In this document: positions 6,324 through 11,415 of the stretch, piece by piece
Layout of the letters: each line of letters begins with the position of its first letter
Position numbering within the stretch: position 1 is the first letter of the stretch
Assembly: GCA_945917385.1 (NCBI GenBank)
Contig: CAMEHJ010000016.1
Span: forward strand, 1 to 11,415
Origin: an uncultured bacterium
GTDB taxonomy: Bacteria; Bacillota_A; Clostridia; Oscillospirales; Oscillospiraceae
DNA length: 11,415 bases
Direction of reading: 5' to 3'
The notes under the pieces: model-generated
Databases searched by the model: none
The model's input: the letters and a program-made list of their open reading frames with translations, nothing else
What the model was told of the DNA's origin: nothing
Made by a program: the position numbers and the translations under genes

Positions 6324-6734
6324 ATGAGAAAAAAGCGTTTTCAGGTTGGCTCCGTTGCGGTCTTGTTCTCGGTGGTGGTGCTGTGCGTGGCGGTGTTCGC
6401 GGTGCTGACGGTGCTGACCGCTTCCTCGGATATGCGCCTTTCACGGCAGTATGGGGAACACGTTCGCAGCCAGTATGCCTGCGAAAATCTGGGTCAGCAG
6501 TGGCTCGGTGAGATCGACGGCTGGATAGCCGGGAAAAACGCTCTGCCGGACGGAACCGAAGTGAACGAAAATTCGGTGCAGACGGAGATTATTAAAGAAA
6601 CAAGCGTACTTAATATTCGTCTCACGCTCAGCGGCGCGGGATATGAAATCGACCGCTGGAGCTGCACGGCGCAGTGGCAGCCGGAAGAGGGCTTGAAAGT
6701 ATGGCAGGGAACAGGAGAACAGGATGACGGTTAA
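6324..6734 (+). CDS. Small single-span membrane protein of the pilus-like operon
   Basis: 136 residues. RKKRFQVG precedes a hydrophobic helix (10-33), then an amphipathic stretch (MRLSRQYGEHVRSQYACEN) and a C-terminal domain with probable strands (VLNIRLTLSG, WSCTAQWQ). Gly9 before SVAVLF could mimic a prepilin site, again without Glu5. The overall shape is like type II minor pseudopilins of the GspK/PilX kind, which also lack Glu5. It starts four bases after the previous stop behind GGAGGAGAGG, and its last 11 bases overlap the ATPase gene. No known family was recognised; a structural subunit is the best guess. Confidence 0.82.
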   Translation: MRKKRFQVGSVAVLFSVVVLCVAVFAVLTVLTASSDMRLSRQYGEHVRSQYACENLGQQWLGEIDGWIAGKNALPDGTEVNENSVQTEIIKETSVLNIRLTLSGAGYEIDRWSCTAQWQPEEGLKVWQGTGEQDDG

Positions 6735-7791
6735 TGAGATATTACGGATGGCCGTGGATTGCGGCGCATCGGATATATTTGTGACGGCAGGTCTGCCGCT
6801 GACGTTCAAGGTCAAAGGCAGTCAGGTGCGGCGCGAGGAGGACGGCAGATTCACCCCCGAAATGACGAGGGAGCTTGCGCTCGCCATCTGTGAGCTTGCA
6901 AAAAGAGCGCCGGACTGCGTGACGGGAGGCAGAACGGACGACGATTTTTCCGTTTCCGTTAACGGTCTCGGCCGCTTCCGCGTGAACCTTTTCAGACAGC
7001 GCGGCAGTATGGCGGCGGTGATAAGGGTGATCCGCTTCGGCATCCCGACGGCGGAGGACATGAACATTCCGCCGGAGGTCATGCGCGCAGCGTCGCTTCG
7101 AAACGGCATTGTGCTCGTCACGGGCAGCGCCGGCTCCGGCAAGTCTACGACCCTCGCCTGCCTGATAAACGAGATAAACCACACGCGCTCCGGCCACATT
7201 CTCACGCTTGAGGACCCGGTGGAATTTATCCACCGCCATGACAGGTGCATCGTGAACCAGCGCGAGATACACTGTGACTGCCCGGACTATGTTACGGCGA
7301 TGAGAAGCGCCCTGCGCGAAAGCCCGGACGTCATTCTGCTCGGCGAGATGCGCGACAGGGAGACCATCGAGGTCGCCATGACCGCGGCAGAGACGGGACA
7401 GCTTCTCTTCTCCACACTGCACACGACTGGCGCTGCAAGCACCATTGACAGGATAATCGACGCCTTTCCCGCCTCGCAGCAGCAGCAGATTCGCCTGCAG
7501 CTTTCCATGGTGCTGCGCGGCGTCATCAGCCAGCAGCTTGTGCCGGACGTGAACGGCAACCCCATACCCATGTTCGAGATAATGTACATGAACATGGCAA
7601 TCCGCAACATGATACGTGAAGGCAAGACCCACCAGCTTGACGCGGCTATCGCCTCCGGCGCTGCGCAGGGCATGAACACGATGGACTCGGCTCTTCTGAA
7701 AGCCTATGAAGCGGGACGCATAAACGCACAGACCGTAATTGACAACTGCACGAACTACGATACCGTCTCCAAGCGAATAAATATCAGGTAA
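6724..7791 (+). CDS. pilT: PilT-family type IV pilus/secretion ATPase
   Basis: 355 residues, the usual PilT length. An N-terminal PAS-like domain (about 1-105) contains ASDIFVTAGLP and GLGRFRVNLFRQRG. The RecA-like core has Walker A GSAGSGKST (134-142, Lys140), the Asp box LTLEDPVEF (160-168), Walker B VILLGEMRD (203-211, Glu208) and the His box STLHTTGA (230-237). The PilT-specific IREGKTHQL (297-305) and GMNTMDSAL (316-324) are both present, which separates it from PilB/GspE. PilT hexamers power pilus retraction. Here it is the only ATPase of the operon and may have to serve the PilC-like platform in both directions, or a PilB may be encoded elsewhere. AGGAG six bases upstream supports the start; it overlaps the preceding gene by 11 bases. 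All catalytic motifs look intact. Confidence 0.95.
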   Translation: MTVNEILRMAVDCGASDIFVTAGLPLTFKVKGSQVRREEDGRFTPEMTRELALAICELAKRAPDCVTGGRTDDDFSVSVNGLGRFRVNLFRQRGSMAAVIRVIRFGIPTAEDMNIPPEVMRAASLRNGIVLVTGSAGSGKSTTLACLINEINHTRSGHILTLEDPVEFIHRHDRCIVNQREIHCDCPDYVTAMRSALRESPDVILLGEMRDRETIEVAMTAAETGQLLFSTLHTTGAASTIDRIIDAFPASQQQQIRLQLSMVLRGVISQQLVPDVNGNPIPMFEIMYMNMAIRNMIREGKTHQLDAAIASGAAQGMNTMDSALLKAYEAGRINAQTVIDNCTNYDTVSKRINIR

Positions 7792-7837
7792 ACCTGCCGG
7801 TCAGCGCAGACAGTGATGCGCGGAAAGGAAGCTCGTT

Positions 7838-9052
7838 ATGGGAAACAGCATCTATGTCACCATGTTCGATAAATTCACCATCACGGAGGAGGGCGCTGCC
7901 GCTCCGCCGAAGGATATCGGCCTTTCCGGGCGCTCCAGAAGGCTGTGGACGCTTGTCGCGTACCTTATCCTGCACAAGGACAGGGGAGTGTCCGCGCAGG
8001 AGCTTATTGACGTGCTCTGGCCGGAGGACTGCGGCGATAACCCTCTAAGCACGCTGCAGAACAATGTCAGCCGCGCAAGAACCGCGCTTGAAAATCTCGG
8101 ACTGACAAATGCAAAGCAGCTCATCTGCAACGAAGCGGGTATGTACCGCTGGGCGCCGGACAGACAGACCGTACTCGACTGCGAGGAGTTTGAAAAGACC
8201 GCCTTAAAGGCGCTTGCCCCGGACAGCGGGAAGGACGCCATCAAGTTTGCTGATAAGGCCATCAAACTGTATGCCGGCGATTTTCTGCCCGACAGCGCCA
8301 TGGAGAGCTGGTGCGTGCACATTAATTCCTACTACCGCTCGCTCTATATGCGGCTGTGCCTGAGCGCGGTAGAGCGGCTGTTTGAGGAAAACCGGCTGCC
8401 GGAGATCGAGACTATCTGCAATAAGGTCATCCGGATCGACCCCTCTGCCGAGAAGTTCAGCGTGAGTCTGATGCGCGCCCTCATTGACGAGGGGAAGCCG
8501 CGAAAGGCGCTGGAGCATTATGAGCAGATAAGCCGTGTCTACCGCGATACATACTGCGTTGCCCCGTCCGAGGAGCTGGAGATGATGAAGTCCGCCGCAA
8601 TTCAGGCACTTTACGGCGAGGCGACGGAGGATGCAAAAATTGTGGAGTTCCTTTTCGAGACGGACCCCAATGACGGCGCGTTCTACTGTGACAATAACGT
8701 TTTCCGCGAAATTGCAAAGCTGCGTATGCGCGACATGGCACGCAGTCAGACACCGTGCCAGCTTGTCGCCTTCGCGCTTAAAGATCATGATATACCGATG
8801 GAGAAGCGCATGGTGTATATGCGCAGACTGGAAAGCGCCGTGCAGAGCACCCTGCGCTCCAGCGACCCTTATACCCGCATGAGCGCGGTACAGATCCTGC
8901 TCCTGCTCAACAGCGCGACGCGGGAAAACTCGTTCCGCGTTATTGACAGGGTGCTCGCGCGCCTGCACAGAGACTATCCAAGGTCGCATATGCAGTTTAT
9001 AACAAAGGTCATCGACCTCGCGGTAATCGTGAACAGACAGCACGATAGATAA
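7838..9052 (+). CDS. BTAD/SARP-type transcriptional regulator with degenerate GGDEF-like C-terminus
   Basis: 404 residues. Residues about 8-107 form an OmpR/PhoB-type winged helix (SRRLWTLVAYLILHKDRGVSAQEL, WPED, LQNNVSRARTAL, then the wing GMYRW). Residues about 114-258 are a bacterial transcriptional activation domain of helical repeats (LDCEEFEK, LYAGDFLP, ISRVYRDTYCVAPSEEL). The last part (265-398) has LESAVQSTLRSSDPYTR and ILLLLNSATRENSFRVIDRVL. This follows the pattern of a GGDEF domain around its signature, but the signature itself is replaced by MSAVQ, so cyclase activity is not expected. It starts 46 bases after pilT behind AAAGGA and ends the operon, so it probably regulates these genes or surface-related genes. 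Its ligand, if any, is unknown. The GGDEF relation is inference from spacing and hydrophobic pattern. Confidence 0.87.
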   Translation: MGNSIYVTMFDKFTITEEGAAAPPKDIGLSGRSRRLWTLVAYLILHKDRGVSAQELIDVLWPEDCGDNPLSTLQNNVSRARTALENLGLTNAKQLICNEAGMYRWAPDRQTVLDCEEFEKTALKALAPDSGKDAIKFADKAIKLYAGDFLPDSAMESWCVHINSYYRSLYMRLCLSAVERLFEENRLPEIETICNKVIRIDPSAEKFSVSLMRALIDEGKPRKALEHYEQISRVYRDTYCVAPSEELEMMKSAAIQALYGEATEDAKIVEFLFETDPNDGAFYCDNNVFREIAKLRMRDMARSQTPCQLVAFALKDHDIPMEKRMVYMRRLESAVQSTLRSSDPYTRMSAVQILLLLNSATRENSFRVIDRVLARLHRDYPRSHMQFITKVIDLAVIVNRQHDR

Positions 9053-9072
9053 TAAAAACGGTATTATTCACC

Positions 9073-9104
9073 GACGGCGGTGTGCAGAGCTGCGCACCGC
9101 CGTC
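9073..9104 (+). terminator. Strong hairpin after the pilus-like operon
   Basis: GACGGCGGTG at 9073-9082 pairs with CACCGCCGTC at 9095-9104, and the pairing continues inward through GCAG/CTGC with one T-G wobble. It begins 20 bases after the regulator's stop codon. No U-run follows, so it is either a non-canonical terminator or a stabilising 3' end structure. Its inner and right part recur at 9315-9338, so it also belongs to the repeat set of this region. Confidence 0.55.
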
Positions 9105-9338
9105 AAGTCGTAGACAAAGTCAAAAAGACTTTGTCTACGAGAGGGGATGCACTGCACTCGATGCCTCAATGTGCGCCGAAGGCGCACATTTCGACACTCG
9201 TTCCGTGAGAAGTGTTTTCTGCGACGCACATGTCGCCGCAGAAAACTTATTATATTTCTTTTTTCGCTGCGGCGAAAAAACTCTGCGAGGCTTTGTCTAT
9301 AGTCTGCGACGACAGTGTGCAGAGCTGCGCACCGCCGT
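9080..9338. repeat. 24 bp direct repeat and hairpin-rich non-coding region
   Basis: A 24 bp word beginning GTGTGCAGAGCTGCGC occurs at 9080-9103 and again unchanged at 9315-9338. Between the copies lie several clean hairpins: 13 bp arms at 9109-9121/9127-9139 with an A5 loop, 10 bp arms at 9168-9177/9181-9190, 10 bp arms at 9214-9223/9237-9246, and 9 bp arms at 9259-9267/9272-9280. CTTTGTCTA (9291-9299) repeats part of the first hairpin. From 9339 to 9411 only small CGGAGC/GCTCCG and GAGC/GCTC dyads are seen. No credible coding sequence exists in 9053-9442. Confidence 0.75.
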
Positions 9339-9411
9339 TGGCAATACTTGGAGAAACCGGAGCGGACTTTGCTCCGACGAGACGAGCCCGCTCGACATGA
9401 AGAAAAACAAA

Positions 9412-9441
9412 AAACCTGCAACTCAAATGAGTTGCAGGTTT
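9412..9441 (-). terminator. Intrinsic terminator of the tRNA-Val gene
   Basis: On the minus strand, right after the tRNA CCA end, a perfect 13 bp stem (AAACCTGCAACTC against GAGTTGCAGGTTT, loop of four) is followed by TTTTTT-type sequence read from 9413 down to about 9402. This is a textbook Rho-independent terminator. Confidence 0.92.
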
Positions 9442-9442
9442 A

Positions 9443-9518
9443 TGGTGGACGATACAAGACTCGAACTTGTGACCTCCCGCACGTCAAGCGGATGCGCTAC
9501 CAGCTGCGCCAATCGTCC
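9443..9518 (-). tRNA. tRNA-Val (anticodon GAC)
   Basis: The minus strand folds into a complete 76 nt cloverleaf: acceptor GGACGAT paired with ATCGTCC, D-stem GCGC/GCGC with loop AGCTGGTA, anticodon stem TCCGC/GCGGG with loop TTGACGT, variable loop AGGTC, T-stem ACAAG/CTTGT with loop TTCGAGT, discriminator A and encoded CCA. The anticodon GAC is at 9483-9485 and reads the valine codon GUC (and GUU by wobble). Its promoter and terminator flank it closely, so it is a single-gene transcription unit. Confidence 0.97.
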
Positions 9519-9538
9519 GTCTCTCTCAAGCAAGAAAG

Positions 9539-9567
9539 ATTATATTACACGCCTGAGCGATTGTCAA
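9539..9567 (-). promoter_or_regulatory. Consensus promoter of tRNA-Val
   Basis: On the minus strand a perfect TTGACA (9562-9567) and a perfect TATAAT (9539-9544) are separated by exactly 17 bp. Transcription would start near 9532, about 14 bases before the mature tRNA 5' end. This is the strongest promoter in the window, as expected for a stable RNA gene. Confidence 0.93.
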
Positions 9568-9650
9568 GCATTTTCTTCAAGAAAACCTGACTTTTTTCGT
9601 CTGCGCAAAAAAATGGATTTATATTTGATTCCCTTATGGTCGGACACAAA

Positions 9651-9775
9651 GGAACGACACAGGTCGTTTCCTACGAAGAAATTTTCGGATAAATGGGGGA
9701 CGCTGTGTGTCGAGCCTCTGTACAAGGCAAAGCCCTCTCAGTCACCTGCGGTGACAGCTCTCCCAAAGGGAGAGC
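9651..9775. repeat. Interspersed palindromic repeat (CCCTCTCAGTCACC type) and adjoining hairpin
   Basis: GTCACC-TGC-GGTGAC (9741-9755) is directly followed by GCTCTCCC-AAA-GGGAGAGC (9757-9775), preceded by GCCCTCTCA. I recall near-identical elements scattered between genes in many Ruminococcaceae/Oscillospiraceae genomes; this is memory, not a search. Upstream, GGAACGAC (9651-9658) pairs with GTCGTTTCC (9663-9671) with one bulge. Apart from these, 9568-9823 shows no gene or RNA that I can support. Confidence 0.6.
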
Positions 9776-9823
9776 CAAGTGGAGATGCTTACTGTTTTAA
9801 GGAAAAGCAAGTTTTTGATACTA

Positions 9824-9991
9824 ATACTATTTCTCTATAAAAATGTTTATTTTTATAGAGAAGGCACCGCCTGATGGCGTTGCCGAATATGTGATTTTCA
9901 GCATAGAAAATCACATATTCCCGTCTCATGCGATTCTCTAATTGAAATGTTTAATCATAATTGATTAAACATTTCAAAAGAGAATCAGTAT
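9824..9991. mobile_element. MITE-like hairpin cluster with imperfect terminal inverted repeats
   Basis: The ends ATACTATTTCTCT (9824-9836) and AGAGAATCAGTAT (9979-9991) are inverted repeats matching at 11 of 13 positions. Inside are a perfect 14 bp stem (9831-9844/9849-9862, loop GTTT), a 9 bp stem with one mismatch (9863-9871/9876-9884), a perfect 15 bp stem (9885-9899/9906-9920), and a long stem of 8 plus 16 bp (9932-9957/9962-9986). There is no transposase and no coding frame. Terminal repeats and small size suggest a non-autonomous element, but no target duplication is clear. A structured RNA is the alternative. Confidence 0.45.
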
Positions 9992-9994
9992 AAA

Positions 9995-10022
9995 ACGACC
10001 TCCGCAGCAGGGCGGAGGTCGT
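9995..10022 (-). terminator. Terminator of the M20 peptidase transcription unit
   Basis: ACGACCTCCGC (9995-10005) pairs perfectly with GCGGAGGTCGT (10012-10022) around a six-base loop. On the minus strand it is followed by TTTT and begins 19 bases after the stop of the M20 gene, so it ends that transcript. Confidence 0.82.
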
Positions 10023-10041
10023 CTCGATTCAATCGCGAAAA

Positions 10042-11208
10042 TCAGGCGTTGAGATAATCAACGGCCATCTGGACGAGAAGTCCCGCGCCCTTGACCATCT
10101 GTTCCTCATCGACCTTGAACTTTCCGTGATGGTTTGCGTAGACGGCGTCAATGTCGGGATTGTAGATGCCGATCATGGCGATTGCACCGGGAATATCCTG
10201 AATGTACAGGGAGAAGTCCTCGCCGCCGGCGGTGGGCTTCATAGTGACAGCGGCGCCCTTGCCGTAAATCTTCTCTACCGCGCCCTTGGCGATATCGGCA
10301 GCCGCGGGGTCATTGACGGTGGGGGGAACGATGCGGGTGTAGGTCAGCTCGCCTTCGCAGCGGTGCGCGGCGCACACGTTCTTGACAATGCGCCCCATTG
10401 CCTCGGGCAGGAAGTCATTGACCTCCTTGGAGAAGCAGCGGGTGGTGCCGACGAGAGTTGCGGAGTCGGCAATGATGTTCCAGGTGGTGCCGCAGTGGAA
10501 GGAACCGACCGTGATGACACACGGCTCCTGCGGGTCTATCTCGCGGGAGACGATGCTCTGAAGCTCACCGACGAGCGCGGCGGCGGTGGTCAGTGCGTCA
10601 CAGCCCTGATGGGGCGCTGAGCCGTGGCTCTTCTTACCGTTGACGGTGATCTCAAAACGGTTCGCGCTCGCCATGACAGCGCCGGAGTTGACCGCGACGG
10701 TGCCGCTCTTTACGTCTGCCCAGACGTGGCAGGCAAAGCAGGCGTCCACGCCGTCAAGCAATCCGCCCTCTTCAAGCATGGCTCTTGCGCCCGCGCCGTT
10801 TTCCTCGGAAGGCTGGAACACGAACTTCACGGTACCGGGGATCTCGTCCTCCATATCCTTGAGAATACGGCAGGCGGTGAGCAGCATTGCGGTGTGGCTG
10901 TCGTGGCCGCAGGCGTGCATGACGCCGGGAACGGCGGAGGCGAAATCACATTCGTTCTCCTCCTGCATCGGGAGCGCATCCATATCCGCGCGCAGAAGCA
11001 CGGTCTTGCCGGGCTTCTTGCCGCCGATGAAGCCGACGGTGCCGTATTTTACGCTGGTGGTGAAGGGGATGCCCAGCTCGGTCAGCTTCTCACGGACGTA
11101 TCTTGCGGTGTTCTCCTCCTGAAAGCTGAGTTCGGGGTGCTTATGGATGTAGCGTCTGTTTTCAATGGTGTAATCGGCGTAATTGCGCGCCGCGTCTTTG
11201 ATGTTCAT
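10042..11208 (-). CDS. M20 family metallopeptidase/amidohydrolase (M20D type)
   Basis: 388 residues, normal length for M20D enzymes (N-acyl-amino-acid amidohydrolase, hippurate or IAA-amino-acid hydrolase-like). They use two metal ions to release the acyl group from N-acylated amino acids or to cut short peptides in the cytoplasm. Expected ligands and catalytic residues are seen: C100 and H102 in MHACGHDSH, E135/E136 in PSEENGAG, H161 in CHVW and a histidine at 360/361 in NHHGKF. RADMDALPM (73-81) and TAGGEDFS (326-333) are also typical. The middle part (about 180-295) is the dimerisation lid domain. There is no signal peptide. GGAGG nine bases upstream supports the start. It begins 24 bases after the end of a paralogue, so both form one unit. 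The exact substrate cannot be told; uptake-linked peptide or acyl-amino-acid use is likely. Confidence 0.93.
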   Translation of the reverse strand: MNIKDAARNYADYTIENRRYIHKHPELSFQEENTARYVREKLTELGIPFTTSVKYGTVGFIGGKKPGKTVLLRADMDALPMQEENECDFASAVPGVMHACGHDSHTAMLLTACRILKDMEDEIPGTVKFVFQPSEENGAGARAMLEEGGLLDGVDACFACHVWADVKSGTVAVNSGAVMASANRFEITVNGKKSHGSAPHQGCDALTTAAALVGELQSIVSREIDPQEPCVITVGSFHCGTTWNIIADSATLVGTTRCFSKEVNDFLPEAMGRIVKNVCAAHRCEGELTYTRIVPPTVNDPAAADIAKGAVEKIYGKGAAVTMKPTAGGEDFSLYIQDIPGAIAMIGIYNPDIDAVYANHHGKFKVDEEQMVKGAGLLVQMAVDYLNA

Positions 11209-11232
11209 GGGTTTTATCCTCCGGGATATAGC

Positions 11233-11415
11233 TTATTTATTGAGGTAGTCGTAGGCGACCTGAACAAAGGTTGCAACGCTTCTCTTGAGGACCTTCTCGT
11301 CCACGTCGTACTTCTCGTGGTGGTTGCCGTAGGGGTGAGCCTCGTCGTAGCTGCCCATCATGGCGTAAACACCGGGGACACGCTCAAGATAGAAGGAGAA
11401 GGACTCGCCGCCCAT
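11233..11415 (-). CDS. Second M20 family peptidase/amidohydrolase, C-terminal part only
   Basis: The last 61 codons (stop included) of a gene running off the right edge; the ATG at 11415 is internal, not a start. The reading GGESFSFYLERVPGVYAMMG and GNHHEKYDVDE, ending in AYDYLNK, aligns with the end of the neighbouring M20 protein (GGEDFSLYI, NHHGKFKVDE, AVDYLNA), roughly two-fifths identical by eye. It keeps the terminal metal-binding His but has Ser in place of Asp in the GGEDFS motif. It lies 24 bases upstream of the next M20 gene on the same strand, so it is probably the earlier gene of the same operon, arising by tandem duplication. Confidence 0.88.
   Translation of the reverse strand: MGGESFSFYLERVPGVYAMMGSYDEAHPYGNHHEKYDVDEKVLKRSVATFVQVAYDYLNK

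Noticed and set aside
6742..7632. 296-codon minus-strand frame opposite pilT
   Set aside because: Antisense to an ATPase with all motifs intact; no start signal and a random-looking product.
8204..9043. 279-codon minus-strand frame opposite the BTAD regulator
   Set aside because: Antisense shadow; the plus-strand regulator has recognisable domains and a ribosome binding site.
9443..9518. tRNA-Val as an integration (att) site
   Set aside because: No integrase gene and no direct repeat of the tRNA 3' end is found in the window.
9082..9840. 252-codon open frame on the plus strand
   Set aside because: It runs across hairpin repeats, the terminator and the antisense strand of tRNA-Val; its residues have no protein-like pattern and there is no ribosome binding site.
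9053..9991. CRISPR array
   Set aside because: The repeats differ in sequence and spacing, are mostly inverted, and no cas genes are present.

Overview
The window looks like a chromosomal stretch from a moderately GC-rich, low-motility Firmicute of the Clostridia, most likely an Oscillospiraceae/Ruminococcaceae-type gut anaerobe. The grounds are the strong AGGAGG-type ribosome binding sites, consensus TTGACA/TATAAT promoters with 17 bp spacers, the style of the proteins, and structured intergenic palindromes of a kind I recall as common in that group. The organism call is inference; no rRNA or species marker is present.

Left part (1-2980): a GntR/FadR-type regulator (5' part only, cut by the window edge) is divergent from a transaldolase-family protein. 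A perfect dyad, GTTGTC-A-GACAAC, lies just after the -10 of the transaldolase promoter, so the regulator very probably controls that gene. The transaldolase-like gene converges on a fucO-type iron-dependent lactaldehyde/1,2-propanediol oxidoreductase, and the two share a bidirectional terminator. Together they suggest aldol cleavage of a sugar-derived substrate followed by reduction of a short aldehyde. Both proteins carry telling substitutions: active-site changes in the aldolase and a Gly at the cofactor-choice position in FucO.

Centre (3100-9104): a self-contained operon of eight genes with its own consensus promoter and a downstream hairpin. In order it encodes a transglutaminase-like lipoprotein, a PilC/GspF inner-membrane platform protein, four small single-span membrane proteins that look like pseudopilins without the usual prepilin signal, a PilT-type ATPase, and a winged-helix/BTAD (SARP-like) regulator with a degenerate GGDEF-like C-terminal part. 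There is no PilB, major pilin, prepilin peptidase or PilM/N/O. This is the best candidate in the window for an undescribed system: a compact type IV pilus/type II secretion-like machine.

Right part (9053-10041): about 1 kb without protein genes, packed with inverted repeats. It holds a tRNA-Val(GAC) on the minus strand with a perfect promoter and terminator, a 24 bp direct repeat, a short interspersed palindromic repeat, and a 168 bp hairpin cluster with imperfect terminal inverted repeats that looks like a MITE. The right end (10042-11415, minus strand) carries two tandem M20 peptidase/amidohydrolase genes in one transcription unit; the second is cut by the window edge.
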